Shown piece by piece: positions 1-6,843 of a DNA stretch of 39,063 bases. The notes beneath the pieces were generated by a model, which saw only the letters and a program-made list of their open reading frames with translations, was not told the DNA's origin and ran no database searches. How positions within the stretch are numbered: position 1 is the first letter of the stretch; every line of letters starts with the position of its first letter. This DNA comes from Defluviitaleaceae bacterium (lineage in GTDB: Bacteria > Bacillota > Clostridia > Lachnospirales > WQUN01). The stretch is taken from the NCBI GenBank assembly GCA_009786535.1, contig WQRX01000033.1, positions 1-39,063 of the forward strand, in the 5' to 3' direction. A program made the position numbers and the translations under genes.

Positions 1-34
1 CAATTATGCGAATTCCCCCTATTTTGGGTGATTT

Positions 35-148
35 GCATTAGCCGCCTGTACAGATGTGTATGCGATAGGAATAACGGTAAACCCGCCAACCGTGGGCAGT
101 AACGCAGCAAACACAACCTATTTAATTGGAATACAAAGACACGCTTAA
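35..148 (+). pseudogene. C-terminal coding remnant of unknown protein
   Basis: An open frame (codons starting at 35, stop TAA at 146-148) encodes about 37 residues ending in LIGIQRHA. It is preceded in frame by TGA at 29-31 and has no start codon or ribosome binding site, so it looks like the tail of a larger gene that is cut or frameshifted at the window edge. The stop codon lies inside a terminator hairpin, which supports a genuine gene end. No family is recognised. The neighbouring recombinase fragments suggest mobile-element or phage origin, but that is inference. Confidence 0.3.
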
Positions 149-171
149 ATGACGATTTAGGCGTGCTTTTT
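140..171 (+). terminator. Rho-independent terminator of the left-edge remnant
   Basis: Arms at 140-150 and 155-165 pair over 11 bp (one G-U) around a GACG tetraloop and are followed by C and five T. It overlaps the stop codon at 146-148. It is compact and typical of an intrinsic terminator on the plus strand. Confidence 0.6.
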
Positions 172-173
172 GT

Positions 174-305
174 GCGGCGGAGCAAAACAAGGCGCGGCAG
201 TTACACGCATTACACGCGCTGGGTATAAATCCTGCACATATTTATACGGACAAGCAAACGGGTAAGCACTTTAACCGCGTGCATTGGCTGGCACTGGTGG
301 AGCAA
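174..305 (+). pseudogene. Serine recombinase (resolvase/invertase) N-domain fragment
   Basis: The frame starting at 174 reads AAEQNKARQLHALHALGI and then IYTDKQTGKHFNR, closely matching the stretch after the catalytic serine in small serine recombinases (the ST-x-EQN...RQL...IYxDKxSGKDFNRP pattern). The expected upstream part with the catalytic serine (Y-x-RVS) is absent because the fragment abuts the terminator at 140-171. Similarity fades after about residue 44, although the frame stays open to a TAA near 432. No start codon or ribosome binding site serves it, so it is read as a dead fragment. The family assignment is by motif only. Confidence 0.55.
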
Positions 306-333
306 CCGGAAGCGGGGGGATGGGGAGGCGTAG

Positions 334-567
334 TTAAACCGCAATTTTTTCGGCTTCATATGAAGGCTGGCGAATTGGGGTTTGCGAAGTTGAAATTTGC
401 AAACTCCAACGTGCGCGGGCCTCGTTTAATGTAATTTTATTCGCGCCGCCGCGATAGTCGGGTTCATGCTCCTGCACTGTGTCTTGCATCCAGTCGCATA
501 CAGCACAATATCCTACATCGGAAACGGTAACCATACTGCCACATACGGCACATTTAAAATCTGCCAT
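334..567 (-). CDS. CPCC-type cysteine-rich protein, probable immunity partner
   Basis: This 77-residue protein has two Cys pairs (CAVC near residue 6 and CAVC near residue 21) followed by DYRGGANKITLNEAR. That layout matches the CPCC cysteine-rich family, whose members carry two zinc-knuckle-like Cys pairs and a conserved (D)PDY-x-GGANK-x-SLxxAR segment. Members often sit directly downstream of polymorphic toxin domains and are thought to act as immunity proteins. Here it starts 4 nt after the toxin-like frame at 572-919, in that order. The first motif is CAVC rather than the typical CPxC. The last ~20 residues do not look family-like and may be out-of-frame readthrough. Function is inferred from family and neighbour. 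Confidence 0.6.
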   Translation of the reverse strand: MADFKCAVCGSMVTVSDVGYCAVCDWMQDTVQEHEPDYRGGANKITLNEARARWSLQISTSQTPIRQPSYEAEKIAV

Positions 568-571
568 ACTA

Positions 572-919
572 TCAACTCCCTGTTTCGTAGCTTTTTATTT
601 TTTCATAATATTCCATTTTATCATCGGGTTTAAACATGGTGAATATTTCTATGTGCGAACCACGCACCCAGTCATTTGTTATTTTATCGTAGCGGACAAC
701 CGAGCCAATGTTTCTGCCTTTTGTGGCTACATAACCGACTATGTTGCCGCCTACGGGCTTTCTTACCAGTTCGTGCGCTAACCGGGCGTACTGCACTTTT
801 GATATGTTGGGGTACTGGTTGCAATGGTCGCTACTGCCGCCACCACCGAAATGAATGTCAAGATTGCTTGGGGAAAATCCGGGCAAATCGTAATTTGCGC
901 CTGTTGCACTTGCTTTCAT
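572..919 (-). CDS. Truncated polymorphic-toxin C-terminal domain (RNase-like, BECR type suspected)
   Basis: This 115-residue frame has IHFGGGGSSDHCNQYP, then YARLAHELVRKP, then GSVVRYDKITNDWV and MFKPDDKMEYYEKIK. The order of a His/Gly segment, a helix, a V-x-RYD-x-T strand and a terminal FKP...YY resembles C-terminal RNase toxin domains of the BECR (barnase/EndoU/colicin E5/RelE) group that end secreted effectors. The frame opens only a few codons upstream of the ATG (TAA about 18 nt before it), so the N-terminal delivery region is missing; this is either an orphan toxin tip or a pseudogene. A CPCC-type gene follows after 4 nt, as expected for a toxin-immunity pair. Toxicity and catalytic residues are not demonstrated here. 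Confidence 0.5.
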   Translation of the reverse strand: MKASATGANYDLPGFSPSNLDIHFGGGGSSDHCNQYPNISKVQYARLAHELVRKPVGGNIVGYVATKGRNIGSVVRYDKITNDWVRGSHIEIFTMFKPDDKMEYYEKIKSYETGS

Positions 920-1005
920 AAATCCATCCCAACTTTGCTGTTAGTGTGGTGCTTAATAATCCTTGATAGCAGCGTCATTTTAATAGGCGTGTGAAGCACT
1001 GTAAA

Positions 1006-1164
1006 TTACCTGTTTTTACGTGCGCAGATTCCGTTTAACTTACATGCATTTGCGTCAATGGCATTTAATATATGCTGACCATCGCCAATGACATGGTTAT
1101 CGCCTTGCATGTCGTTACATGCCTTTCGAGAGAGGTTATTCCTGTGGATTGGATAATAACACAT
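1006..1164 (-). CDS. Possible 52-aa Cys-rich small protein or remnant
   Basis: The minus frame from ATG at 1164 to TAA at 1006 encodes 52 residues including KACNDMQGDNHVIGDGQH and DANACKLNGICARKN, with four cysteines. It looks more protein-like than random translation, but no ribosome binding site stands out and a 62-residue open frame covers part of it on the other strand (1072-1260). It lies just upstream of the truncated toxin frame on the same strand, so it could be a leftover of the same decayed locus. No family is recognised. Confidence 0.25.
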   Translation of the reverse strand: MCYYPIHRNNLSRKACNDMQGDNHVIGDGQHILNAIDANACKLNGICARKNR

Positions 1165-1399
1165 AAGAAAAGTGGTGTAAATTTAATAAGTATAAACCCA
1201 CGATTATTTCATCAGGGGTTGCGCGGTAGTGGTTGTGGACGTGTTTGCAAGATTGATTAAATGTATTGAGATAATGGAGTTTTAAGTAAATAGCAGATAG
1301 TTAGGGGAATAGGCGAACTACAAAAAAGTGTAGGTTTTTATAGCAATTAAAAATGCAGTAAATAGTATGAATTATGAACAAAGTGTTTGATTACATGGT
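1165..1399. other. AT-rich stretch without a supported gene
   Basis: Apart from a weak 62-residue plus-strand frame (1072-1260) without a recognisable domain, nothing in this stretch can be supported as a gene. It lies between the toxin remnant and the second recombinase fragment and looks like decayed accessory DNA. Confidence 0.4.
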
Positions 1400-1609
1400 T
1401 TGCGCATTGCGGCGGGCATTTTCTTTGTTGCGGGGATTTATGCCGATGGGGCTTCGGGTACGAGTGTGCGCAAGTGCAAAGAATTTCAACGTATGATGCA
1501 TGACGCACGGACGGGCAAGTTTGATATGATTATTACTAAAGATGCATCGCGTTTTTCCCGTAACCGGGTGGAAGGCTTGCTTTTCCCACTGTATCACGTG
1601 AAAGGCTAA
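1400..1609 (+). pseudogene. Serine recombinase fragment (large serine recombinase type)
   Basis: The frame encodes AGIYADGASGTSVRKCKEFQ followed by RMMHDARTGKFDMIITKDASRFSRN. This is the hallmark mid-part of the catalytic domain of DNA invertase/large serine recombinases (AGIYADEGISGTS-x-KKR-x-FxRM-x-xDA-x-xGKFD-x-IITK-x-xSRFxRN). The catalytic N-terminus and everything after SRFSRN are missing; the reading then degenerates to LFPLYHVKG and stops. DGASGTS is one residue shorter than the usual DEGISGTS. It differs from the fragment at 174-305, so two separate recombinase genes have decayed here. It is non-functional as it stands. Confidence 0.65.
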
Positions 1610-1658
1610 GCGCTAAAGATTATCGGTTTACTATAAACCTGCAAAGGCGTGAAGCACC

Positions 1659-1686
1659 TTGACACAACCCCCGCTTCGGCTATAAT
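1659..1686 (+). promoter_or_regulatory. Consensus sigma-A promoter for the DUF4143 ATPase gene
   Basis: TTGACA at 1659-1664 and TATAAT at 1681-1686, spaced by 16 bp, match the housekeeping consensus at all twelve positions. Transcription would begin near 1693, about 29 nt before the ATG at 1722. Confidence 0.8.
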
Positions 1687-1721
1687 ACGACTATATCGCA
1701 TTTTAGCCGAAGGCGGTGTGT

Positions 1722-2942
1722 ATGGAATATATCAAGCGGGATATTGAGCAAGTAATCACCCGTGTTTCGCAGCATTATGCGGCGGTCATTATCACAGGAC
1801 CGCGGCAGGCGGGTAAAACGACAACCCTTCGCCATATTGCAGAAGGGCGCATTTATGTAACGTTGGATAATTTGGACGCGCGGCGCATGGCACAAAATGA
1901 CCCTGCGTTGTTTATTTCTATGTATCCGCCGCCTGTTTTGATTGACGAAGTGCAGTATGCGCCGCAATTGTTTTCATATATAAAAATAGCGGCGGATAAC
2001 GGGGCGGCGGCGGGTTCGTATTGGCTTACGGGTTCGCAGGCATTTCGGCTCATGGAACTGGCACAAGAATCGTTAGCGGGGCGCGTTGCTATTTTGCACA
2101 TGACTTCCCTTTCCCAACACGAAATGTATGGGGTGGGCGGCAATGTGCCTTTTTTAATCTCGTTAGAAGCAGTGAAGGAACGGGTAAACAATGGCACAAA
2201 AACCGATGTGCGCGGCATATACCAACGCATTTGGAAAGGCAGTATGCCGGGGCATGTGAGCGGAAGGTACCCCGACAGGGATATTTTTTACGCGAGTTAT
2301 TTGCAATCGTATATCCAACGCGACATTGGCGAAATGGTGAAGCGCATAGATTCGCTGCAATTTGCGGATTTTGTGCGCGCGGCGGCGTGCCGTATTGGCA
2401 GCGTATTAAACATTCACGATATTGCGCGGGATGTGGGCATAAGTGACGACACCGCCAAACGCTGGTTATTGTTAATGGAACAGTCGGGCGTTGTGTTTTT
2501 TCTGCGCCCTTATTTTAATAATTTGTTAAAACGCGTGATAAAAGCACCAAAGATGTATTTTTTTGATACCGGGTTAGTTGCATATCTTACGCGCTATTCT
2601 TCCCCCGAGATTCTTATTAACGGCGCACTAAACGGCGCGATTTTGGAAAACTACGTTGTAGCCGAAATTGCTAAAAGCTTCACCAATAATGGCAAAGAAT
2701 GCCTGATGTATTATTATCGCGACAAGGATGGAAAGGAAATTGATTTGTTACTGGAAAGCGATGGCGCGGTGTATCCCATTGAAATTAAAAAATCCACGCT
2801 CCCCAATGAAGCGGACGTTCGTGGCTTTGATGTACTGCACGGCGGTAATCTTTCCGTGGGTATGGGTGCGGTCGTGTGTACGAGTGAAGTATTGTCCGCG
2901 ATTAATAGGGATGTGCTCATCGTACCCGCATGGATGATATAA
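1722..2942 (+). CDS. DUF4143-type AAA ATPase
   Basis: This 406-residue protein belongs to the AAA_14/DUF4143 family of ATPases. A Walker A motif (GPRQAGKTTT) lies near residue 30 and a Walker B-like LIDEVQYAP near residue 75. The C-terminal DUF4143 part has the PKMYFFDTGLVAYL segment and a nuclease-like YYYRDKDGKEIDLLLE...YPIEIKKS end, as in PD-(D/E)xK-related members. ATG at 1722 is chosen over GTG at 1716 because AAGGCGG lies 5 nt before it. The gene is monocistronic behind a consensus promoter. Members are common solitary accessory genes in Bacteroidetes and Firmicutes, with no firmly established role (DNA-related or antitoxin-like roles have been suggested). The family call is strong; function is open. 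Confidence 0.9.
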   Translation: MEYIKRDIEQVITRVSQHYAAVIITGPRQAGKTTTLRHIAEGRIYVTLDNLDARRMAQNDPALFISMYPPPVLIDEVQYAPQLFSYIKIAADNGAAAGSYWLTGSQAFRLMELAQESLAGRVAILHMTSLSQHEMYGVGGNVPFLISLEAVKERVNNGTKTDVRGIYQRIWKGSMPGHVSGRYPDRDIFYASYLQSYIQRDIGEMVKRIDSLQFADFVRAAACRIGSVLNIHDIARDVGISDDTAKRWLLLMEQSGVVFFLRPYFNNLLKRVIKAPKMYFFDTGLVAYLTRYSSPEILINGALNGAILENYVVAEIAKSFTNNGKECLMYYYRDKDGKEIDLLLESDGAVYPIEIKKSTLPNEADVRGFDVLHGGNLSVGMGAVVCTSEVLSAINRDVLIVPAWMI

Positions 2943-2954
2943 AAATAAGCAATT

Positions 2955-2983
2955 TTGACAAAACCCACGTGTTTTACTATAGT
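2955..2983 (+). promoter_or_regulatory. Sigma-A promoter for the FAD dehydrogenase gene
   Basis: TTGACA at 2955-2960 and TATAGT at 2978-2983 are spaced by 17 bp, 12 nt after the stop of the upstream gene. Start site predicted near 2990, about 30 nt before the ATG at 3021. The TTG of this -35 box opens a longer in-frame reading, which is therefore not the translation start. Confidence 0.7.
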
Positions 2984-3020
2984 TCACTTTCAAGCGAATA
3001 ATTTTTTAGGGGTTTTTTCC

Positions 3021-4415
3021 ATGACATATGATTTAATCATCGTTGGGGCGGGACCGTGCGGCATTTTTGCGGCGTATGAGGCGCGAATGATTTCGCCTAC
3101 GGCAAAGATACTGATTATTGACAGAGGGGCGGATATTTACAAGCGTTCCTGCGCGTTGTCCCGGGGGCATATTAAAATTTGCCCAACGCCCGGGTGTGCG
3201 CCTGCGTGTTCTATAACCAGCGGGTTTGGCGGGGCGGGCGCGTATTCCGACGGCAAATTTAACATTACCACCCGCTTTGGCGGCTGGCTTGGCGAATATA
3301 TGCACCCGCAAAAATTGCTGGATTTAATTAACTACGTAGACGGCGTAAATTTAAAATACGGCGCACCTACGGAAATTACAGACCCCGAAACAGACGAGGT
3401 GCGCGCAATAGAACGCAAGGCCTACGGCGCGGGGCTAAAACTATTACGCGCAAAGGTGCGCCATTTGGGAACAGAATTAAACTTAAAAGTGTTGCAAGCT
3501 ATGTATGACGATATGATTAAAACCATAGAGATGCGCTTTGCAACAGAAGTTACGGACATCATACAAAACGCAGACGGCAGTATTGCGGGTGTGGTAACCG
3601 GCGACGGGAATAAAATTCTCGCAAATAATGTATTGCTTGCCCCCGGGCGCAACGGCTCGGCTTGGTTGGAGCAACTGCTTACCCGGCGCGGCGTGGAAGT
3701 ATGGATAAACCAAGTAGACATCGGCGTACGGGCGGAAACGTCGGACATTATCATGCAGGACATTAACCGCCATTTATATGAAGCGAAGCTGCTTTTTAAT
3801 TCCTCTACAGGCACGGTGGTGCGCACCTTTTGCTCCAACCCTTCGGGGCATGTAGTGGTAGAAAACCACGGCGGCGTAATGGCGGTGAATGGTCACGCCT
3901 ACCACGACTCGAAGCTGGGCTCCGAAAATACGAACTTTGCGCTCTTGGTTTCGCACCAGTTTACGCGCCCGTTTAAAAAGCCCAACGAATACGCGCGGGA
4001 AATTTGCCGCCGCGCCAATGACCTGTCCGGCGGGGGCGTAATTATTCAACGGCTTGGGGATATTCGCCGCGGGCGGCGCTCTACGCCCAGCCGTATACGC
4101 GAGGGCTTTCTCACGCCTACGTTAAAGGAAGCGGAAGCGGGGGATTTGGGCCTAGTGCTTCCCTATAACACGATGCAAAGTCTGCTGGAAATGACGGACG
4201 CGCTGGACAAAGTGACCCCGGGCTTCGCCGGCGAGCATACGCTTTTTTACGGCGTAGAAGCTAAATTTTACTCTGCCCGCCCCGAGTTGGATGAGCATTT
4301 GCAAACTAATATCCACGGGCTTTTCTGCGGGGGCGACGGTGCAGGCACAACCCGCGGGCTTGCACAGGCGGGCGCGGCGGGCGTGCATGTGGCACGGGCA
4401 ATTTTTAACACGTAA
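3021..4415 (+). CDS. FAD-dependent dehydrogenase, COG2509 type
   Basis: This 464-residue flavoprotein has an N-terminal Rossmann FAD-binding motif LIIVGAGPCGIFAAYEA (residues 4-20), a Cys-bearing early segment (ICPTPGCAPACSITSGFGGA) and a C-terminal FAD-contact stretch GLFCGGDGAGTTRGLAQAGA. This is the layout of the uncharacterised FAD-dependent dehydrogenases of COG2509, which are related to electron-transfer flavoprotein dehydrogenases and geranylgeranyl-reductase-like proteins. ATG at 3021 is taken as the start because AGGGG lies 8 nt upstream and FAD binding then begins at once. The substrate is unknown. aspS follows after 47 bp without a clear terminator, so cotranscription is possible. 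Confidence 0.9.
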   Translation: MTYDLIIVGAGPCGIFAAYEARMISPTAKILIIDRGADIYKRSCALSRGHIKICPTPGCAPACSITSGFGGAGAYSDGKFNITTRFGGWLGEYMHPQKLLDLINYVDGVNLKYGAPTEITDPETDEVRAIERKAYGAGLKLLRAKVRHLGTELNLKVLQAMYDDMIKTIEMRFATEVTDIIQNADGSIAGVVTGDGNKILANNVLLAPGRNGSAWLEQLLTRRGVEVWINQVDIGVRAETSDIIMQDINRHLYEAKLLFNSSTGTVVRTFCSNPSGHVVVENHGGVMAVNGHAYHDSKLGSENTNFALLVSHQFTRPFKKPNEYAREICRRANDLSGGGVIIQRLGDIRRGRRSTPSRIREGFLTPTLKEAEAGDLGLVLPYNTMQSLLEMTDALDKVTPGFAGEHTLFYGVEAKFYSARPELDEHLQTNIHGLFCGGDGAGTTRGLAQAGAAGVHVARAIFNT

Positions 4416-4462
4416 TTAATACTACAAACAATAATTTTAATAACAAAGGAGCATTTATAAAC

Positions 4463-6265
4463 ATGGGCGAAAGCATGAAAGGTTTAAAACGTTCACACTA
4501 TTGCGGCGCGCTAACCGCCGCCGATATTGGAAGCACCGTTACAGTAATGGGCTGGGTAAATAAAAAACGCGACATGAGCGGGCTGTATTTTATCGTTTTG
4601 CGCGACCGCAGCGGCTTGATTCAAACCGTCGTAAGTGAAAAAACGAGTGCGCTTTATGCTATGGCAAAGGAAATTCGGGGGGAATATGTGGTAGCCGCCA
4701 AGGGCGAAGTCATTGCCCGCACACCGCAAAACGTAAACCCCGAAATGCCCACGGGCGAAATTGAAATTGACGTACAGGAACTGCGAATCCTTTCCGAAGC
4801 AGATGTACCCCCCTTCACCCCCGCCGACGAGGGCGTAGCGCTGGACACGCGGCTTAAATACCGCTATCTCGATTTGCGCCGCCCTGATGTGCATAAAATC
4901 ATTGCCCTTCGCCATCACGTGGCGCAGTCGATACGCCGCTACCTTACGGAAGAAGGCTTTATCGAAATTGAAACGCCGTACCTTACCAACTCGTCCCCCG
5001 AGGGCGCACGGGATTATCTCGTGCCTTCGCGCTTACACGCGGGCGGGTTTTACGCGCTTCCCCAGTCACCGCAGCAGTTTAAGCAACTATTAATGGTGGC
5101 GGGCGTAGACAAGTATTTCCAAATCGCGCGTTGCTTCCGCGATGAAGATTTACGCGCCGACCGCCAGCCCGAGTTCACACAGTTGGACATCGAATGTTCG
5201 TTTGCGGACGAAGAGGACATCTACGCCATGACGGAGGGCTTGATGGGGCGCGTTTTTAGGGAAACGCTAAACATCACTATCCCCGCCAAGTTTGACCGCC
5301 TTAGCTGGCACGACGCGATGGAGCGCTTCGGCACGGACAAGCCCGACCTGCGCTTCGCCATGGAATTGGTGAATCTTTCAGATTTACCGGCAGTAAAAAA
5401 CAGTGATTTTCAAGTATTTGCCGCCGCGCTGGAAAACGGCGGAAGCGTGCGCGCCATCAACGCAACGGGTTTTGCCAACCTTCCCCGCAAGCAAATTGAC
5501 GCGCTGGTGGAAATTGCGCGGGCAGAAAACGCCAAAGGGCTTGCGTGGATTAACCTGATGGAGGACGGCACAATCAAATCCACCATTTCAAAATTCTTTG
5601 ACGAGGCGCAAACGGCGGAGATTATAGCGGCTGCAAACGCAAAGGCGGGCGACTTGATTCTGATATGCGCCGACACCCACGCTATTGCGCGCACAGCGCT
5701 GGGTGCGGTTCGCCTTTCCCTTGGCAAGCGCACCCTGCCCGAGCTAAAAGCGGGTGAATTTCCGAAAGATTTTAAATTCCTGTGGGTGACTAACTTCCCC
5801 CTACTCGAATACGCGCCCGAGGAAAACCGCTACTACGCAGCGCACCACCCCTTCACCAGTCCCATGGAAGAGGACGAGCATCTCCTTGAAAGCGACCCCG
5901 CCGTCGTGCGTGCGCGCCAGTACGACCTCGTAATTAACGGCTTTGAAGCAGCCGGTGGCAGTATTCGTATCCACCGCAGAGAGCTGCAAGAGCGTATGTT
6001 TAAAGCCCTTGGATTTACCCCCGAACGGGCGAAGGCGGGCTTCGGTCATTTCTTGGAAGCCTTGCAGTACGGCACACCGCCCCATGGCGGCATTGCCCCG
6101 GGGCTTGACCGCCTGATTATGATAATGACGGGGGCAACCTCTCTGCGCGAGGTCATCGCCTTCCCTAAGGTAAAGGACGGCTCATGCCCAATGACCGACG
6201 CACCAACGGTGGTAGATGCGGCGCAGTTAGCGGAGCTGGGGATAACGGTAGTGGGGAAAGAATAA
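4463..6265 (+). CDS. aspS: Aspartyl-tRNA synthetase
   Basis: This 600-residue class II synthetase charges tRNA-Asp (and, in organisms with GatCAB, also tRNA-Asn). An N-terminal OB-fold anticodon-binding domain covers about residues 1-110. Class II motif 2 is seen as FRDEDLRADRQPEFTQLDIE and motif 3 as GGIAPGLDRLIM near the end. The bacterial GAD insertion lies between, and the length is that of the bacterial long form. ATG at 4463 follows AAAGGAG by about 11 nt. A second ATG four codons on is possible but worse spaced. Whether the enzyme discriminates against tRNA-Asn cannot be told from the sequence. The transcript ends at the terminator at 6287-6320. Confidence 0.97.
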   Translation: MGESMKGLKRSHYCGALTAADIGSTVTVMGWVNKKRDMSGLYFIVLRDRSGLIQTVVSEKTSALYAMAKEIRGEYVVAAKGEVIARTPQNVNPEMPTGEIEIDVQELRILSEADVPPFTPADEGVALDTRLKYRYLDLRRPDVHKIIALRHHVAQSIRRYLTEEGFIEIETPYLTNSSPEGARDYLVPSRLHAGGFYALPQSPQQFKQLLMVAGVDKYFQIARCFRDEDLRADRQPEFTQLDIECSFADEEDIYAMTEGLMGRVFRETLNITIPAKFDRLSWHDAMERFGTDKPDLRFAMELVNLSDLPAVKNSDFQVFAAALENGGSVRAINATGFANLPRKQIDALVEIARAENAKGLAWINLMEDGTIKSTISKFFDEAQTAEIIAAANAKAGDLILICADTHAIARTALGAVRLSLGKRTLPELKAGEFPKDFKFLWVTNFPLLEYAPEENRYYAAHHPFTSPMEEDEHLLESDPAVVRARQYDLVINGFEAAGGSIRIHRRELQERMFKALGFTPERAKAGFGHFLEALQYGTPPHGGIAPGLDRLIMIMTGATSLREVIAFPKVKDGSCPMTDAPTVVDAAQLAELGITVVGKE

Positions 6266-6286
6266 AGAGCAAAAGCAAAACCGTCG

Positions 6287-6320
6287 GCTACTTGGGAACT
6301 TACCCAAGTAGCTTTTTTTT
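6287..6320 (+). terminator. Rho-independent terminator after aspS
   Basis: A perfect 10-bp stem (6287-6296 with 6303-6312), a 6-nt loop and eight T form a strong terminator 21 nt after the aspS stop. Confidence 0.9.
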
Positions 6321-6380
6321 GCGGCTTTGCTTCCCATCAACCAGCGGACAAGGCGTGTGCTTAAAAAACAACGCTAATGG

Positions 6381-6412
6381 TCTAATCATTATGTGTCGAC
6401 ATAATGATTAGA
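6381..6412 (+). promoter_or_regulatory. Dyad operator candidate for the BlaI-like repressor
   Basis: Two perfectly complementary 14-bp arms (6381-6394 and 6399-6412) flank GTCG. The site lies 39 nt before the start of the BlaI-like gene, where BlaI/MecI repressors bind their own promoter. The core contains TGTCGACA, a palindrome reminiscent of the TGTA/TACA half-sites of BlaI. A TATAAT-like CATAAT (6400-6405) inside the right arm may be the -10 box; no good -35 was found. Confidence 0.6.
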
Positions 6413-6450
6413 AACAAAAGGTAATACCTATTTAGCATGGAGGCTATCAC

Positions 6451-6843
6451 ATGAGAATCAAGAAATGGCTTGGTGACGCCGAGTTGGAAATTATGATGGT
6501 TTTATGGCGTTCAAGTGGTGAACCTGTGACCGCAAAATATGTACTGGAAAATTTGCCAAAGCGCAGGGCATGGGTTTTGCCTTCTTTAATGAGTTCACTA
6601 GCAAAATTGTGCGAAAAAGGTTTTGTGTCTTGCGACCGTACTTATCGGCTTAATCAATATACGGCATTGGTATCGGAAGAAGCGTACAAGGCACAAGAGG
6701 GCGAAAAAGTATTAAACCATTTATACGAAAACTCGTTGCAAAACTTCGTTGCCGCCTTGTACAACAAAAATGTAATTGGCGATACGGACATTGAGGAACT
6801 GCGCCAATTTTTAGATACATTGGAAAAAGGAGAGCAACCGTGA
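6451..6843 (+). CDS. BlaI/MecI/CopY-family transcriptional repressor
   Basis: This 130-residue winged-helix protein fits the BlaI/MecI/CopY family: LGDAELEIMMVLWRSSGEPV at the N-terminus, the recognition region KRRAWVLPSLMSSLAKLCEKG and a C-terminal dimerisation helix with DIEELRQFLDTLEK. Family members repress their own operon and are cleaved by, or respond to, an M56 protease. GGAGG at 6439-6443 precedes the ATG by 7 nt. Its TGA overlaps the GTG of the next gene (GTGA), the usual blaI-blaR coupling. A dyad at 6381-6412 is the likely operator. No beta-lactamase is nearby, so the signal and target differ from classic resistance loci. Confidence 0.9.
   Translation: MRIKKWLGDAELEIMMVLWRSSGEPVTAKYVLENLPKRRAWVLPSLMSSLAKLCEKGFVSCDRTYRLNQYTALVSEEAYKAQEGEKVLNHLYENSLQNFVAALYNKNVIGDTDIEELRQFLDTLEKGEQP

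Noticed and set aside
1072..1260. 62-aa plus-strand frame
   Set aside because: No SD, no recognisable domain, and overlapped by an equally weak minus-strand frame; not strong enough to call.
2955..3020. N-terminal extension of the FAD dehydrogenase from TTG
   Set aside because: The TTG is part of a -35 box and the extension has no SD; ATG 3021 has both SD and family N-terminus.
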